Shown one piece after another: positions 9,535 to 18,428 of a stretch of 64,000 nucleotides of DNA (positions are counted from its first letter, which is position 1; the number at the start of each line of letters is the position of its first letter). Made by a program: the position numbers and the translations under genes. The stretch covers positions 78,058 to 142,057 of the forward strand of contig CAVUJV010000010.1 in the NCBI GenBank assembly GCA_963741845.1. The letters are read 5' to 3'. The notes under the pieces are model-generated. The model ran no database searches. It was not told the DNA's origin and saw only the letters and a program-made list of their open reading frames with translations. The stretch is from Roseiarcus sp963741845 (GTDB taxonomy: Bacteria; Pseudomonadota; Alphaproteobacteria; Rhizobiales; Beijerinckiaceae).

Positions 9535-9541
9535 AACCACC

Positions 9542-10321
9542 ATGCTGGAGAGCGATCAGCGCCGCCTGCTCGGCGACTTCGTCCGCGTCCATCGCGAACG
9601 CGCCCGTCCGCCCGCGTCCGCCGGCCGCCGCCGCACGCCCGGTCTCCGCCGGGAGGAACTGGCGGCGCAGGCGGGGATCAGCACGACCTGGTGCGCCTGG
9701 ATCGAGCAGGGCCGCCCCGTGCAGGCTTCGCCCGAGACGCTGGGCCGGCTCGCGCTGGCGCTGGCGCTGAGCCGCGCCGAGCGCGCCTATCTCTTCGAGC
9801 TCGCCGGGCGGCTCGACCCGGATCTCATGGACACTTCGCAGGGCAGCGCGCCGCCTTCGCTTCTCGCCGCGGTCAACGCCGTCGCGCATCCGGCTTACGG
9901 GCTCGATCGCCTCTGGAACGCCTGCGCATGGAACGAAGCCGCGGCGCGGCTCTTCCGCGGCTGGCTCGACGGCGGCCATCAGCGCAATCTCCTGCGGTTC
10001 ATCTTTCTGGAGGAGAGCGCGCGCGCCCTCATCCCGGACTGGCAGGACAGGGCGCGGCGGTTGCTGGCCGAGTTCCGCTCCGACTTCGGCCACACGTTCC
10101 GCGACGCCGGGGTCAAGGCTTTCATCGGCGCGCTGAAGGCCGAGAGCCCGCTCTTCGCCCGCCTGTGGGACGATCAGGACGTTGAGCGTCGCCTTGGCGG
10201 ATTGCGGACCTTCCATCATCCGCAGGACGGACGGCTCGCCTTCGAGCAGCATACGTTCAGCCTGTCCGAGCGGCCGGACTACAAGCTGGTCCTGCTGACG
10301 CCGGCGGCGGCAGAAGGGTGA
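9542..10321 (+). CDS. XRE-family regulator with MmyB-like ligand-binding domain
   Basis: 259 residues. The N-terminal helix-turn-helix covers roughly 10-80, with the RRTPGLRREELAAQAGIS and WIEQGR motifs typical of the MmyB-like group; the remainder (YGLDRLWNACAWNEAAARLF, DFGHTFRD, RLWDDQDVERRLGG, FHHPQDGRLAFEQHTFSL) matches the MmyB-like C-terminal domain that binds fatty-acid-like or other small ligands in characterised relatives. No Shine-Dalgarno precedes the ATG. It is divergent from a methyltransferase, the usual layout for local repressors. It ends one base before the converging cysG stop. Confidence 0.87.
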   Translation: MLESDQRRLLGDFVRVHRERARPPASAGRRRTPGLRREELAAQAGISTTWCAWIEQGRPVQASPETLGRLALALALSRAERAYLFELAGRLDPDLMDTSQGSAPPSLLAAVNAVAHPAYGLDRLWNACAWNEAAARLFRGWLDGGHQRNLLRFIFLEESARALIPDWQDRARRLLAEFRSDFGHTFRDAGVKAFIGALKAESPLFARLWDDQDVERRLGGLRTFHHPQDGRLAFEQHTFSLSERPDYKLVLLTPAAAEG

Positions 10322-10322
10322 T

Positions 10323-11775
10323 TCAAGCCGCGATCGTCTCGCCGCAGGCGCCAGCCGCGAGGCCGAACACCTTGCCGACGCCGATCACGACCGGCATCGC
10401 CGCGTCGATCTCTTTGATGGCCTGCGCCAGCTTGCCGAGCGTCGAGCGCGTAATCCTCTGGTCCGGCTGGCTGACGGCGGTCGCGATGGCGACAGGCGTC
10501 TCGCGCGGGAGCCCGTGCGACATCAGCCGCTCCGCGATCTGTCCCGCCGTCCGGCCGCCCATGTAGAAGATCGTCGTGGTCGTGGGGTCGGCGATGGCCG
10601 CCCAGTCGACGTCGTCCGGCAGGCCGCCGCGCTTGGAATGGCCGGTGACGAAGCGGACGGATTTGGCGCAGTCGCGGTGGGTCAGCGACACCCCGAGCGC
10701 CGACGCCATGGCGATCCCCGCCGTCACGCCGGGCACGATCTCGACCGGGATCGCCTCGGCGCGGAGCCGCTCGATCTCCTCGCCCGCGCGCCCGAAGATC
10801 ATCGGATCGCCGGACTTGAGCCGCACGACACGGCGCCCGCTTTTCGCGAGCTTCACCATCATGTCGTTGATCTCGTGCTGCTTGCAGCTCGGCCGCCCGC
10901 CGCGCTTGCCGACGAGTATGCGCTTGGCCTCGCGGCGCGCGAGGTCGAGCACGTCGTCGGACACGAGATCGTCGAACAGGATCACGTCCGCCGCCTGGAG
11001 CGCGCGCACGGCTTTGAGCGTGAGCAATTCGGCGTCGCCCGGCCCGGCGCCGACCAGCGTCACCGAGCCCTGCGTCTGCTCGGGCGCGGCTTCGAGCGTC
11101 TCGACCTCGCGGGCGATCCGCGCCTCGTCCGCCTCGTCCGGCGCGGGGCCGAAGGCGCGGTCCACGAAACGTTCCCAGAAGGCGCGGCGCTTGGCGCCTG
11201 CGGGAAGCCTTGCGTTGAGGTCGCCGCGCATCGCCTGGGCGAGCGCCGCCCAGGCGGCGAGGGTGGCGGGCAGCAGGGTCTCGATCTTCCGCCGGATCGC
11301 CTGCGCGAGAATCGGCGCGGCGCCGCCGGTCGAAACCCCGATCACGAGCGGCGAGCGGTTGACGATCGAGCCGAACTGGAAATCGGAAAAGGCCGGCATG
11401 TCGATCACATTGACCGGAACGCCGGCGCGCTTCGCCGCCGCGTGAATGGCTTTGGCGCGCGCGCGGTCCTCTTCCGCGTCGGCGATGGCAAGGGCGGCGC
11501 CCTCGAAATGGGCGTCCGCAAGCTCGGCGTCGATATGCGTGAAACGGTCGCCCGCGACGAGGCGGCGCATGCCGTCGCCGAGCGTGTGATGCGGGCGCGA
11601 CGACGCGCACGGCGGCGCCGGCCGCTTCGAGAAGCTCGGCCTTCCAGGCGGCGGCGTCCGTGCCGCCGCAGACGAGCGCCGTCTTGCCCTGCAGCGAGAA
11701 GAACACTGGCAGGACGGACAGAGCCTGCATGCGCCGCGGATCGCGGTCACTCGGCGGCCTGGAGACGATGCGCAT
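10323..11775 (-). CDS. cysG: Siroheme synthase CysG (uroporphyrinogen-III C-methyltransferase / precorrin-2 dehydrogenase), one frameshift
   Basis: Trifunctional enzyme making precorrin-2 and siroheme, the entry to both siroheme and B12. The ATG at 11775 has an AGGGA site; ATG 11730 (MQALSVLPVFF) is an alternative start. The N-terminal NAD-binding part reads GKTALVCGGTDAAAWKAELL, then one extra base in the CCC at 11593-11595 shifts the frame; it resumes with HTLGDGMRRLVAGDRFTH and FQFGSIVNRSPLVIGVSTGG. The C-terminal methyltransferase half is intact: LVGAGPGDAELLTLKAV, RLKSGDPMIFGRAGEE, IVPGVTAGIA and MGGRTAGQIAERL. About 483 residues after correction. Membership is secure. Confidence 0.92.
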
Positions 11776-12368
11776 CGAGGATCCCTTTAATCTCGGAGCG
11801 GCATGATCCGCAATTCGCGCCGGCTTGCAAGGCCCGGGCCAATGGCTTCGACGGTGGCGCAGCAAGCGCGAACCGCGTCTGCGATCTGTTTTGCGCCGAC
11901 GCGGCTCAGCGGACTGTGGCTATGCGGGAAAAGAGAAGGCAAAACATTTTCTTCTGATTTTCTGACGATCGCGCTATGATGCCTTCATCGCCGTCAAGCC
12001 GGAAGCTGCGAAATGCGCGAAATCGCCCAAGCCGTCCCATTGTCGCGAGGCTGAACGCCATGCTTTGGCCATGTTTCGGCCATCGCGGGGCCGTCGAACG
12101 CGCCTTCGCCGGAAGGAAATGTCAGCGCAAGCCCTTGTAAAGTCTGGATTCGCGGAAGGAATTGGCAGGATTTTGGCCGGTTTTTATGCTCCGAATTGCT
12201 TGAAAACGTCCCGTTTCATGCGAGAACTGACGAGAATCAGCGCGGAATCGCACGAAAAACGCGCCAAAACGCATGCCGCTTTTCACGTCGGCGTCGCCCC
12301 TCGGGACGCCGGACGGGCTGAGCCCGGTCCTGGCGCCCCGAAAAGGCCCCATTCGATGACGGAAGCCG
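11776..12368. other. Intergenic region without a supportable gene
   Basis: About 590 bases between the cysG start and the 3' end of the molybdopterin subunit gene. It is visibly less GC-rich than its flanks around 11930-12290, with several A/T runs. A TTGACG hexamer (minus, 11992-11997) could serve as a -35 for cysG but no good -10 follows. Reading frames here are short or simply run into the neighbouring gene. No tRNA-like or terminator-like structure was convincing. Confidence 0.4.
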
Positions 12369-14675
12369 TCAGGCCGCCTGCTTCGCCTTTCGGATCGCGG
12401 CGAAGACCGCGGCCGGCGTCGCCGGCATGTCGATATGGTCGATCCCATAGGCCCGCCAGAGCGCGTCGCCGACAGCGTTCATGACGGCCGGGGTCGAGCC
12501 GATCGAGCCCGCTTCGCCTGCGCCCTTGAGCCCCAGCGGATTGGTGGTCGAGGGAATATTGCGGGTCTGGAAGGAGAAGCTCGGGAACGCGTCCGCGCGC
12601 GGCAGGCAATAGTCCATGAGGCTCGCGGTCAGGAGCTGGCCGTCCTCGTCGTAGATCGTGTTCTCCATCAGCGCCTGGCCGGCGCCCTGCGCGATGCCGC
12701 CGTGGACCTGGCCCTCCAGCAGCAACGGGTTCAGCGTGAAGCCGAAATCGTCGACCACGGTGTAGCGCACGATGCGGGTCACGCCGGTCTCCGGGTCGAT
12801 CTCGACCTCGCAGATATGCGTCCCGTTCGGGTAGGTCGCCTCCGGCGGCTGGAAGGACTCGATGGCCGTGCGGCGCTCGGCCGTCGCCGCGGGCAGGGCG
12901 GCAAGGTCGGCATAGGAAATCGCCCGATCCGTGCCGGCGATGCGGATGAAGCCGTCCGCAATCTCGAGGTCCTCGGCCGACGCTTCGAGCGCGTCGGCGG
13001 CGAGATCCCTGAGCGAGGCCGCGAGCTTCTTCGAGGCCCGGTCGACCATGACCGCTCCGACCGGAATGGAGCGCGAGCCGCCGGTGCCGGCGCCCGTCGG
13101 GATCCGGTCGCTGTCGCCCTGCACGACCTTGATGCGGGAAAGCGGGACGTCGAGATATTGCGAGACGACCTGCGCATAGGCCGTCTCGTGCCCCTGTCCG
13201 TTCGACTGCGTGCCGATCAGCACCGTGAAGTCGCCGGACTTTTCAAGGATGACGGAGCCGGTCTCGCCCTCGCCCCAGGCGGTGCATTCGATATAGCTCG
13301 AGAGGCCGACGCCGCGGATCAGGCCGCGGGCGCGCGCCTCCGCCGCGCGCTTCTCGAAGCCCGCATGGTCGGCCTTGGCGAGGCAGGCCTTCAGCGCCTG
13401 CTCGAACTCGCCGACGTCGTAAGTGCGGTCGGTCTTCGTGTGGTAGGGCATCTGCGAAGACTTCACGAGATTGAGCGCCCGGATCGCGGCCGGTTCGAGC
13501 CCCGCGACGCGGGCGCAACGGTCGACCAGCCGCTCCAGCACATAGGCCGCCTCGGGGCGGCCCGCGCCGCGATAGGCGTCCACCGGCACCGTATGCGTAT
13601 AGACGCCGCGCACCCGGGCATGGAGCGTCGGGATGTCATAGGCGCCGGTCGCCATCGAGGCGCCGAGCCAAGGAATGTAAGGCGCGAATTGCGAGATATA
13701 TCCGCCGAGGTTGCCGAGGATGTCGACGCGCATGGCGAGAAAGCGGCCGTTCTCGTCGAGCGCCATCTCGGCCGTCGTCACATTGTCGCGGCCCTGCGCG
13801 TCGCCGACGAAATGCTCCGTCCGGTCGGCGCGCCATACGACCGGTTGGCCGAGCCGCCGCGCGGCTTCGAGGACCAGCGGATATTCGCGATAGACGAAGG
13901 TCTTGGTGCCGAAGCCCCCGCCGACGTCGTTGGTCGTTACGTGGAGCTTCTCCGTGGGAATGCCCAGGATCCCCGCAATCACGTCCCGCTGGCCGTGCAC
14001 GCCCTGGCTCCCGACATGGAGACTGAGGCGGTCGGTCGTCGCGTCATATTCGCCGACCGCGGCCCTCGGCTCCATGAAATTGGCGACGACCCGCTGGTTG
14101 ATCACCTTGATTCGCGCGACCTTGGCGGCCTTCGCGAACGCCGCGTCCGTCGCCGCCTTGTCGCCGATATGCGTGTCGTAGCCGACATTGTTCGGCGCTT
14201 CGGAAAAGAGCTGCGGCGCGCCGGGCGCGACGGCGCTTTCCACATCCGCGACGGCCGGCATCGGCTGCCATTCGATGGCGATCGCCTCGGCGGCGTCGCG
14301 CGCCTCGTGCATCGTCTCGGCGACGATCATGGCGACGATGTCGCCGACATGGAAAACCTCGCCATCCGCCATGACCGGATAGGGCTTCCACGACGGCATG
14401 GCGCCGTCCGAGTTGGGCACGGGGGCAAGGCAGGGCAGCGCGCCAAGCTGCGCGAAATCGCCTGCTGTATAGACGGCATGGACCCCCGGCATGGCGCGCG
14501 CCGCGCTGGTGTCGGCGGCGGCAAATCCGGCATGGGCGTGCGGGCTGCGCAGGAACAGCGCCTGCAGCGCGCCCTCGGGCGAGTAGTCGGTCGCATAGGC
14601 GCCCTGGCCGGTCACGAGTCGCACGTCCTCGACGCGCTTGACCGGCTGTCCGACACCGAATTTCATAGGCTGCAT
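12369..14675 (-). CDS. Xanthine dehydrogenase family molybdopterin-binding large subunit (CoxL/aldehyde oxidase type)
   Basis: 768 residues, full length for the Mo-binding subunit of Mo hydroxylases. It opens with FGVGQPVKRVEDVRLVTGQG; GGGFGTKTFVYREYPLV, AYRGAGRPEAAYVLERLVD and GQGHETAYAQVVSQYL bind the molybdopterin cofactor, and the catalytic Glu lies in KGAGEAGSIGSTPAVMNAV near the C terminus. The active-site loop reads AYRGAGR rather than the AYRCSFR of true form I CO dehydrogenase, so it is a form II or general aldehyde/N-heterocycle hydroxylase. No FAD (medium) or 2Fe-2S (small) subunit gene is adjacent, which is unusual. Substrate unknown. Confidence 0.9.
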   Translation of the reverse strand: MQPMKFGVGQPVKRVEDVRLVTGQGAYATDYSPEGALQALFLRSPHAHAGFAAADTSAARAMPGVHAVYTAGDFAQLGALPCLAPVPNSDGAMPSWKPYPVMADGEVFHVGDIVAMIVAETMHEARDAAEAIAIEWQPMPAVADVESAVAPGAPQLFSEAPNNVGYDTHIGDKAATDAAFAKAAKVARIKVINQRVVANFMEPRAAVGEYDATTDRLSLHVGSQGVHGQRDVIAGILGIPTEKLHVTTNDVGGGFGTKTFVYREYPLVLEAARRLGQPVVWRADRTEHFVGDAQGRDNVTTAEMALDENGRFLAMRVDILGNLGGYISQFAPYIPWLGASMATGAYDIPTLHARVRGVYTHTVPVDAYRGAGRPEAAYVLERLVDRCARVAGLEPAAIRALNLVKSSQMPYHTKTDRTYDVGEFEQALKACLAKADHAGFEKRAAEARARGLIRGVGLSSYIECTAWGEGETGSVILEKSGDFTVLIGTQSNGQGHETAYAQVVSQYLDVPLSRIKVVQGDSDRIPTGAGTGGSRSIPVGAVMVDRASKKLAASLRDLAADALEASAEDLEIADGFIRIAGTDRAISYADLAALPAATAERRTAIESFQPPEATYPNGTHICEVEIDPETGVTRIVRYTVVDDFGFTLNPLLLEGQVHGGIAQGAGQALMENTIYDEDGQLLTASLMDYCLPRADAFPSFSFQTRNIPSTTNPLGLKGAGEAGSIGSTPAVMNAVGDALWRAYGIDHIDMPATPAAVFAAIRKAKQAA

Positions 14676-14810
14676 CGTTGCTTCGCTCCCAGCCGTCCGG
14701 CGGCCGCTCAGTGCGCCGCCGGAAACCGGGCGGGAGGTTGCGCATGCATGCCCGCGTTTTTCAACTCCAATTCGGCATGTTGTTTTGGAGGGGCGCGTTT
14801 ACGCGCGCTG

Positions 14811-15188
14811 TCAACCCGGCTGCGCGGCCAGCGGACGCCAGGGCGCGCGCGCGCCCCAAAGCGCTTTTCGGCGAATGCGGCCCGTCATCATCGCGACGCC
14901 CAGCGCGACCATTGCGGCAGCGGAGAATCCGGACGAGGGGGCCATTGGGGAATCTGGGAGGGTGGCGGCCGCGGTCGGGTTCGCTCCCATATTGAGGTCG
15001 TCCGCCGCAATCGCCGCGCCACAGACGGCCCCGTCGCAGACCGTCGATGCCCATGCGGCCGTCGCCAGAGGGGTCGTGGTCTCTGCGGCCTGCGAAGCCG
15101 AGTCGGACGCCAGGCAGGCGGCAAGCGCGATCAGCAAGACCCCGCTGGCGGCGGCAAGCAGACCGGAGGTGTTCTGGAAGGACTTCAT
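14811..15188 (-). CDS. Small exported protein with C-terminal membrane anchor (hypothetical)
   Basis: The ATG at 15188 has a strong GAGGAG site, giving 125 residues. Residues 1-37 form a signal-like segment (MKSFQNTSGLLAAASGVLLI, ALAACLASDSASQAAE). The middle is Ala/Thr-rich with two cysteines (STVCDGAVCGAA). Near residue 90 a proline/serine-rich stretch (LPDSPMAPSSG) leads to a short hydrophobic helix (FSAAAMVALGVAMMTG) followed by basic RIRRK, a tripartite layout like cell-surface sorting signals. I recognise no family. A 5-base GCGCG/CGCGC hairpin lies just after the stop. Confidence 0.55.
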   Translation of the reverse strand: MKSFQNTSGLLAAASGVLLIALAACLASDSASQAAETTTPLATAAWASTVCDGAVCGAAIAADDLNMGANPTAAATLPDSPMAPSSGFSAAAMVALGVAMMTGRIRRKALWGARAPWRPLAAQPG

Positions 15189-15266
15189 GTCAGTGCTCCT
15201 CTTCTCCCGAATGGGCGATTTCTCGGGTGAGAGGCTAGGCGCGAGATGGTTTTCGAGTCGTGAATT

Positions 15267-15290
15267 CAAAAGCTTCCGACGTTACGGAAG
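15267..15290 (-). terminator. Putative Rho-independent terminator of the hydroxyacid dehydrogenase gene
   Basis: On the minus strand a CTTCCG/CGGAAG stem (15273-15290) with a 6-base loop is followed by CTTTTG. It lies about 125 bases downstream of the corrected dehydrogenase stop at 15417 and upstream of the small exported protein, so it would separate the two units. Confidence 0.45.
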
Positions 15291-15416
15291 GCGCGCTGCT
15301 TCTGGCGGCAAAGAAAAGACATCGACAACGCGCGACCCAATTTTCGATTCAAATCCCTTTCCTTGTCGCAATTTGGCGGGTCGTCTTATTCGCGGCGTGT
15401 CGGCGTCGGATCAGAC

Positions 15417-16440
15417 CTACTCGACCGGCTTCGACCGCGAGCGCGCGACCGTCTCGCGTTGCGCCCGGCGGCATGACAATGGCGGCAAGCCGCGAAGAAT
15501 GAGTTCCGCGTCGGCCACCGTCTGACGTCCGATCTCGAACAGCGAATCGGGGAGCGCCCCGGCTCTGTGCGGGGAGAGAAGAAGCCCCTCGGTCGAGCGC
15601 GACGGATCGTCGAGCGGCGCGGGCTCGATCGGAAAGACGTCGGTCGCGGCCCGAAAACGGCCTGTCGCGACCTGCCGCAGAAACTCGGGAAAATCGACGA
15701 CGGCGGCCCGAACTCATCAACAGGACCACGGCGCCCGGCGCGATCATCTCGAACTCGCGCTTGCCGAGGAAATGCTGGTTCTCGCTGGTCACGGCGGCGA
15801 AAATCACGATGACGCGGCTCGTCCTCAAGACCTCTTCCAGCGATGCGGCCGCGACGCCGGTCTGCCGCATGAAGTGATCCGAGACCCAGGGGTCATAAGC
15901 CTTGATCGGGCAGCCGAAGGGCTGGATCAGCGGGACGAAGGCGCGCGCCAGGTCGCCGAAACCGACGAGGCCGACCGGCTGACCATAGAGCGAGAAACAA
16001 CCCTCCGCGCCCTCAAGCAGCCATTTCTCCCGTCCCGCGCGCATCGCGCGATCTGCCCCGGTCACGCCCCTGCAAAGGTCGATCGCCATGCCGAGCGCCA
16101 TTTCCGCGACAGGTCTGGCGAAAGCCGAGCTCGGCGCAAGCACATGGATTCCGCGCGCAAAGCAGGTCTCGTAATCGACGTTCTGGAGGAAATTCGTCTC
16201 GACATTCACGATAGCGCGCAGGTTCGGAGCGCGTTCGAGTCGAGCCTTCGGCATGTCGCTTTGACCAATGAGCAGTTCCATCTTCGGCAGGAACGTTTCG
16301 AAACGCTCGGCCGGCATCTGCCCTGTCCCCTCGTGGATTGCCAGTTCGCCAAGGCTCTGCAGACGCTCCCACGACGCGCGATCGAAGATTTCGTTCAGGC
16401 CGCGCGGCTGCGGATCGATCACGATGAGCGGCTTCGCCAC
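15417..16440 (-). CDS. D-2-hydroxyacid dehydrogenase family protein (one frameshift)
   Basis: NAD-dependent D-isomer-specific 2-hydroxyacid dehydrogenase fold. The GTG at 16440 follows GGGGGAG. The substrate-domain half reads LIVIDPQPRG and PNLRAIVNVETNF; the nucleotide-binding half has VGLVGFGDLARAFVPLIQPFG with acidic AYDPW, then VTSENQHFLGKREFEMIAPGAV. One extra T at 15711-15712 shifts the frame after VLLMS; restoring it gives MSRAAVVDFPEFLRQVATG, ATDVFPIEPAPLDDP and the catalytic-His segment LLLSPHRAGALPDSLFEIG, ending in TAG at 15417 (about 340 residues). Exact substrate unknown. Confidence 0.82.
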
Positions 16441-16509
16441 TTCTCCCCCCTCTTGTTTCTCAGGCTACCCAAGCCGGGCATGCGCGACAAATGCGGCTCC
16501 TTACCCTAT

Positions 16510-17515
16510 ATGACCGCCATGCCCAAACCTTACAGCGCGCCTTTTTCCGTGGCGCCGATGATGGACTGGACCGATCGACGCTGCCGGGCGTTTCACCGCC
16601 TCATGACTCGCCGGGCGCGCCTCTACACCGAGATGGTGACAGCGGACGCCATAGTCTTTGGGCCGCGCGAGCGGCTGATCGGCTTCGATCCTTGCGAGCA
16701 TCCGGTCGCCCTGCAACTTGGCGGCTCCGATCCGGCGCGGTTGGTCGAGGCGGCCAGGATTGGCGCCGATTTCGGCTATGACGAGATCAATCTCAACTGC
16801 GGCTGTCCCTCGGACCGGGTGCAAAGCGGTCGTTTCGGCGCTTGCCTGATGCGCGAGCCGGATGTCGTCGCAGAATGCGTCTCGGCGATGATCGGCGCGG
16901 TCCCGGTTCCCGTCACAGTCAAGTGCCGCATCGGCGTGGACGACCAGGAGCCTCGGGACTCCCTGTTCGCCTTTGCAGCGGCGGTCCGGGAAGCCGGCGC
17001 CGCGGCGCTCATCGTCCATGCCCGCAAAGCCTGGCTCGAAGGCTTGAGCCCGAAGGAAAACAGGACCATTCCGCCGCTGGACTATCCGCTGGTCTATGAA
17101 ATCAAGCGCGCCTACCCCGACTGGCCAATCGTACTCAACGGTGGGATTGCCGATCTTGCCGAGGCCAAGCGCCATCTCGCGCATGTCGACGGGGTGATGC
17201 TTGGGCGCGCGGCCTATCAGAATCCCGAATTGCTGCTCGGCGTAGACCCGGAGATCTTTGGCGAGGCGGCGCCTTTTCCGGATTCGTTCGCTGTGCTGGA
17301 GGCCTTCCTGCCAACGATCGCCGGGGGCCTCAACCGTGGGGAACGCTTGCATGACTACACGCGGCATCTGATTGGTCTCTTCGCGGGGCGAGCGGGCGCC
17401 CGGCTCTATCGCCGAACGCTCGCGAGCGAAGGCGTGCAGTCCAGACGCCGGCGTCGATGTGCTGGAGCGGGCCGTCCGCATGGTGAGTCGCGGGTCTGCG
17501 CTTGCGGCGGAATGA
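16510..17515 (+). CDS. dusA: tRNA-dihydrouridine(20/20a) synthase DusA (one frameshift near 3' end)
   Basis: FMN enzyme reducing U20/U20a in tRNA D-loops. Hallmarks: SVAPMMDWTDRRCRAFHRL, LYTEMVTADA, QLGGSDPARLVEAAR, EINLNCGCPSDRVQSG with the catalytic Cys, VTVKCRIGVDD, LIVHARKAWLEGLSPKENR, VLNGGIADL and GVMLGRAAYQNPELL. Near 17443 one extra base shifts the last 25 or so codons; without it the protein ends SDAGVDVLERAVRMVSRG with TGA at 17513-17515, about 334 residues. ATG 16519 is an alternative start. It diverges from the hydroxyacid dehydrogenase 70 bases away. Confidence 0.93.
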
Positions 17516-17517
17516 GC

Positions 17518-18204
17518 CTATCTCCGAGTCAGAACGAGCCGATTCCGCTCGACCGCATAGCTCCTGAGCCGCTCAAGAAAACTCATGCCGAGCAGGCTCT
17601 CCTCAAGCGCGCCGGGTTTGACGATGAGCGCGCGAACGTTACGTTCCGCGATCGGGCCAATTTCCACCTCTTCGAGGCGTATGGCGGCGGCGAGCGCCAC
17701 TCCGTTCGCGGTGCTGATCGGCGCGTCGTAAGTCAGATTCTCCGTCTTTATGCCGGCCCGCCTCGCGTCTTCGGCGGTCAGGACGACGACAGAAGCGCCC
17801 GTGTCGAAGACGAGAGTTGCGCGCGCCCCGTTGATCCTCGCGACGACCGCGAAGTCGCCGCCAAGTCTTCGGTGAACGATGACGCTGCCGCCCTGCCCGA
17901 CCTCCGGCTCGGAAGGCAGAAACTCTCCCGTCACACGGCCCAGAACGTCGGCCGCCTCATAGCGATAAGCGTAAGCCGCCATCAGCGCGACCGCCGCCGC
18001 CGCCCAAACTGCGATCGAGCCGAGTACACGCGCGATATCGGCGCGCCGCGCCCATCGAAGAAAATAGGCGAGCAGCGCGACGCCCATCGCGGCGGCGGCG
18101 AAGGCATGATGGTCGAGACCCAAAATCGGCGCATTCGCGGGCGTCAGCAGCAGCGCAGCAAGCGCTCCGGCGAGGATCGCCAACGGCGCGACAAGCGGTG
18201 TCAT
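17518..18204 (-). CDS. Retropepsin-like clan AA aspartic protease (TIGR02281 family), membrane-anchored
   Basis: 228 residues. Three hydrophobic segments fill residues 1-75 (LVAPLAILAGALAALLL; HHAFAAAAMGVALLAYFL; GSIAVWAAAAVALMAAYAY). The C-terminal half is a single retropepsin domain with the active-site motif LVFDTGASVVVLT near residue 145, the flap region DAPISTANGVALAA, and the closing ESLLGMSFLERLRSYAVERNRLVL. The ATG overlaps the DUF1289 stop by 4 bases, and the gene trio with cobS recurs in related bacteria. Substrate unknown. Confidence 0.86.
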   Translation of the reverse strand: MTPLVAPLAILAGALAALLLTPANAPILGLDHHAFAAAAMGVALLAYFLRWARRADIARVLGSIAVWAAAAVALMAAYAYRYEAADVLGRVTGEFLPSEPEVGQGGSVIVHRRLGGDFAVVARINGARATLVFDTGASVVVLTAEDARRAGIKTENLTYDAPISTANGVALAAAIRLEEVEIGPIAERNVRALIVKPGALEESLLGMSFLERLRSYAVERNRLVLTRR

Positions 18205-18428
18205 CGCACCCGCCGCCTGCCCACTTGCCCGCCGCGCGCGAACCGCGAGCGCGCGTGCTTCAGGCGCGCTCCAAGTCCGGACATGACGTCGGCCCGCTCT
18301 TCCGCGCTCATTTCCGACCACGAGGCGATCTCGCCGGGCGATCGCCCGCAGCCGATGCACAGTTCCGAGACCGGATCGATCACGCAGATCTTGACGCAAG
18401 GGGTGGCGATTGGGGCCATGCCTTTCAA
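18201..18428 (-). CDS. DUF1289 domain protein
   Basis: 75 residues. The DUF1289 core spans residues 9-45: TPCVKICVIDPVSELCIGCG then RSPGEIASWSEMSAEER. Four cysteines (CVKIC, CIGC) form a likely small metal or Fe-S site. A basic tail follows. It sits immediately after the cobS stop and overlaps the protease start by 4 bases, so it is translationally coupled. Molecular role unknown. Confidence 0.88.
   Translation of the reverse strand: MKGMAPIATPCVKICVIDPVSELCIGCGRSPGEIASWSEMSAEERADVMSGLGARLKHARSRFARGGQVGRRRVR

Noticed and set aside
12122..12448. Possible small gene in the cysG/molybdopterin intergenic region
   Set aside because: Product is Arg/Ser-rich and overlaps the real large-subunit gene; no ribosome site.
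12369..14675. Form I CO dehydrogenase (CoxL)
   Set aside because: The active-site loop is AYRGAGR, not AYRCSFR, and coxS/coxM are not adjacent.
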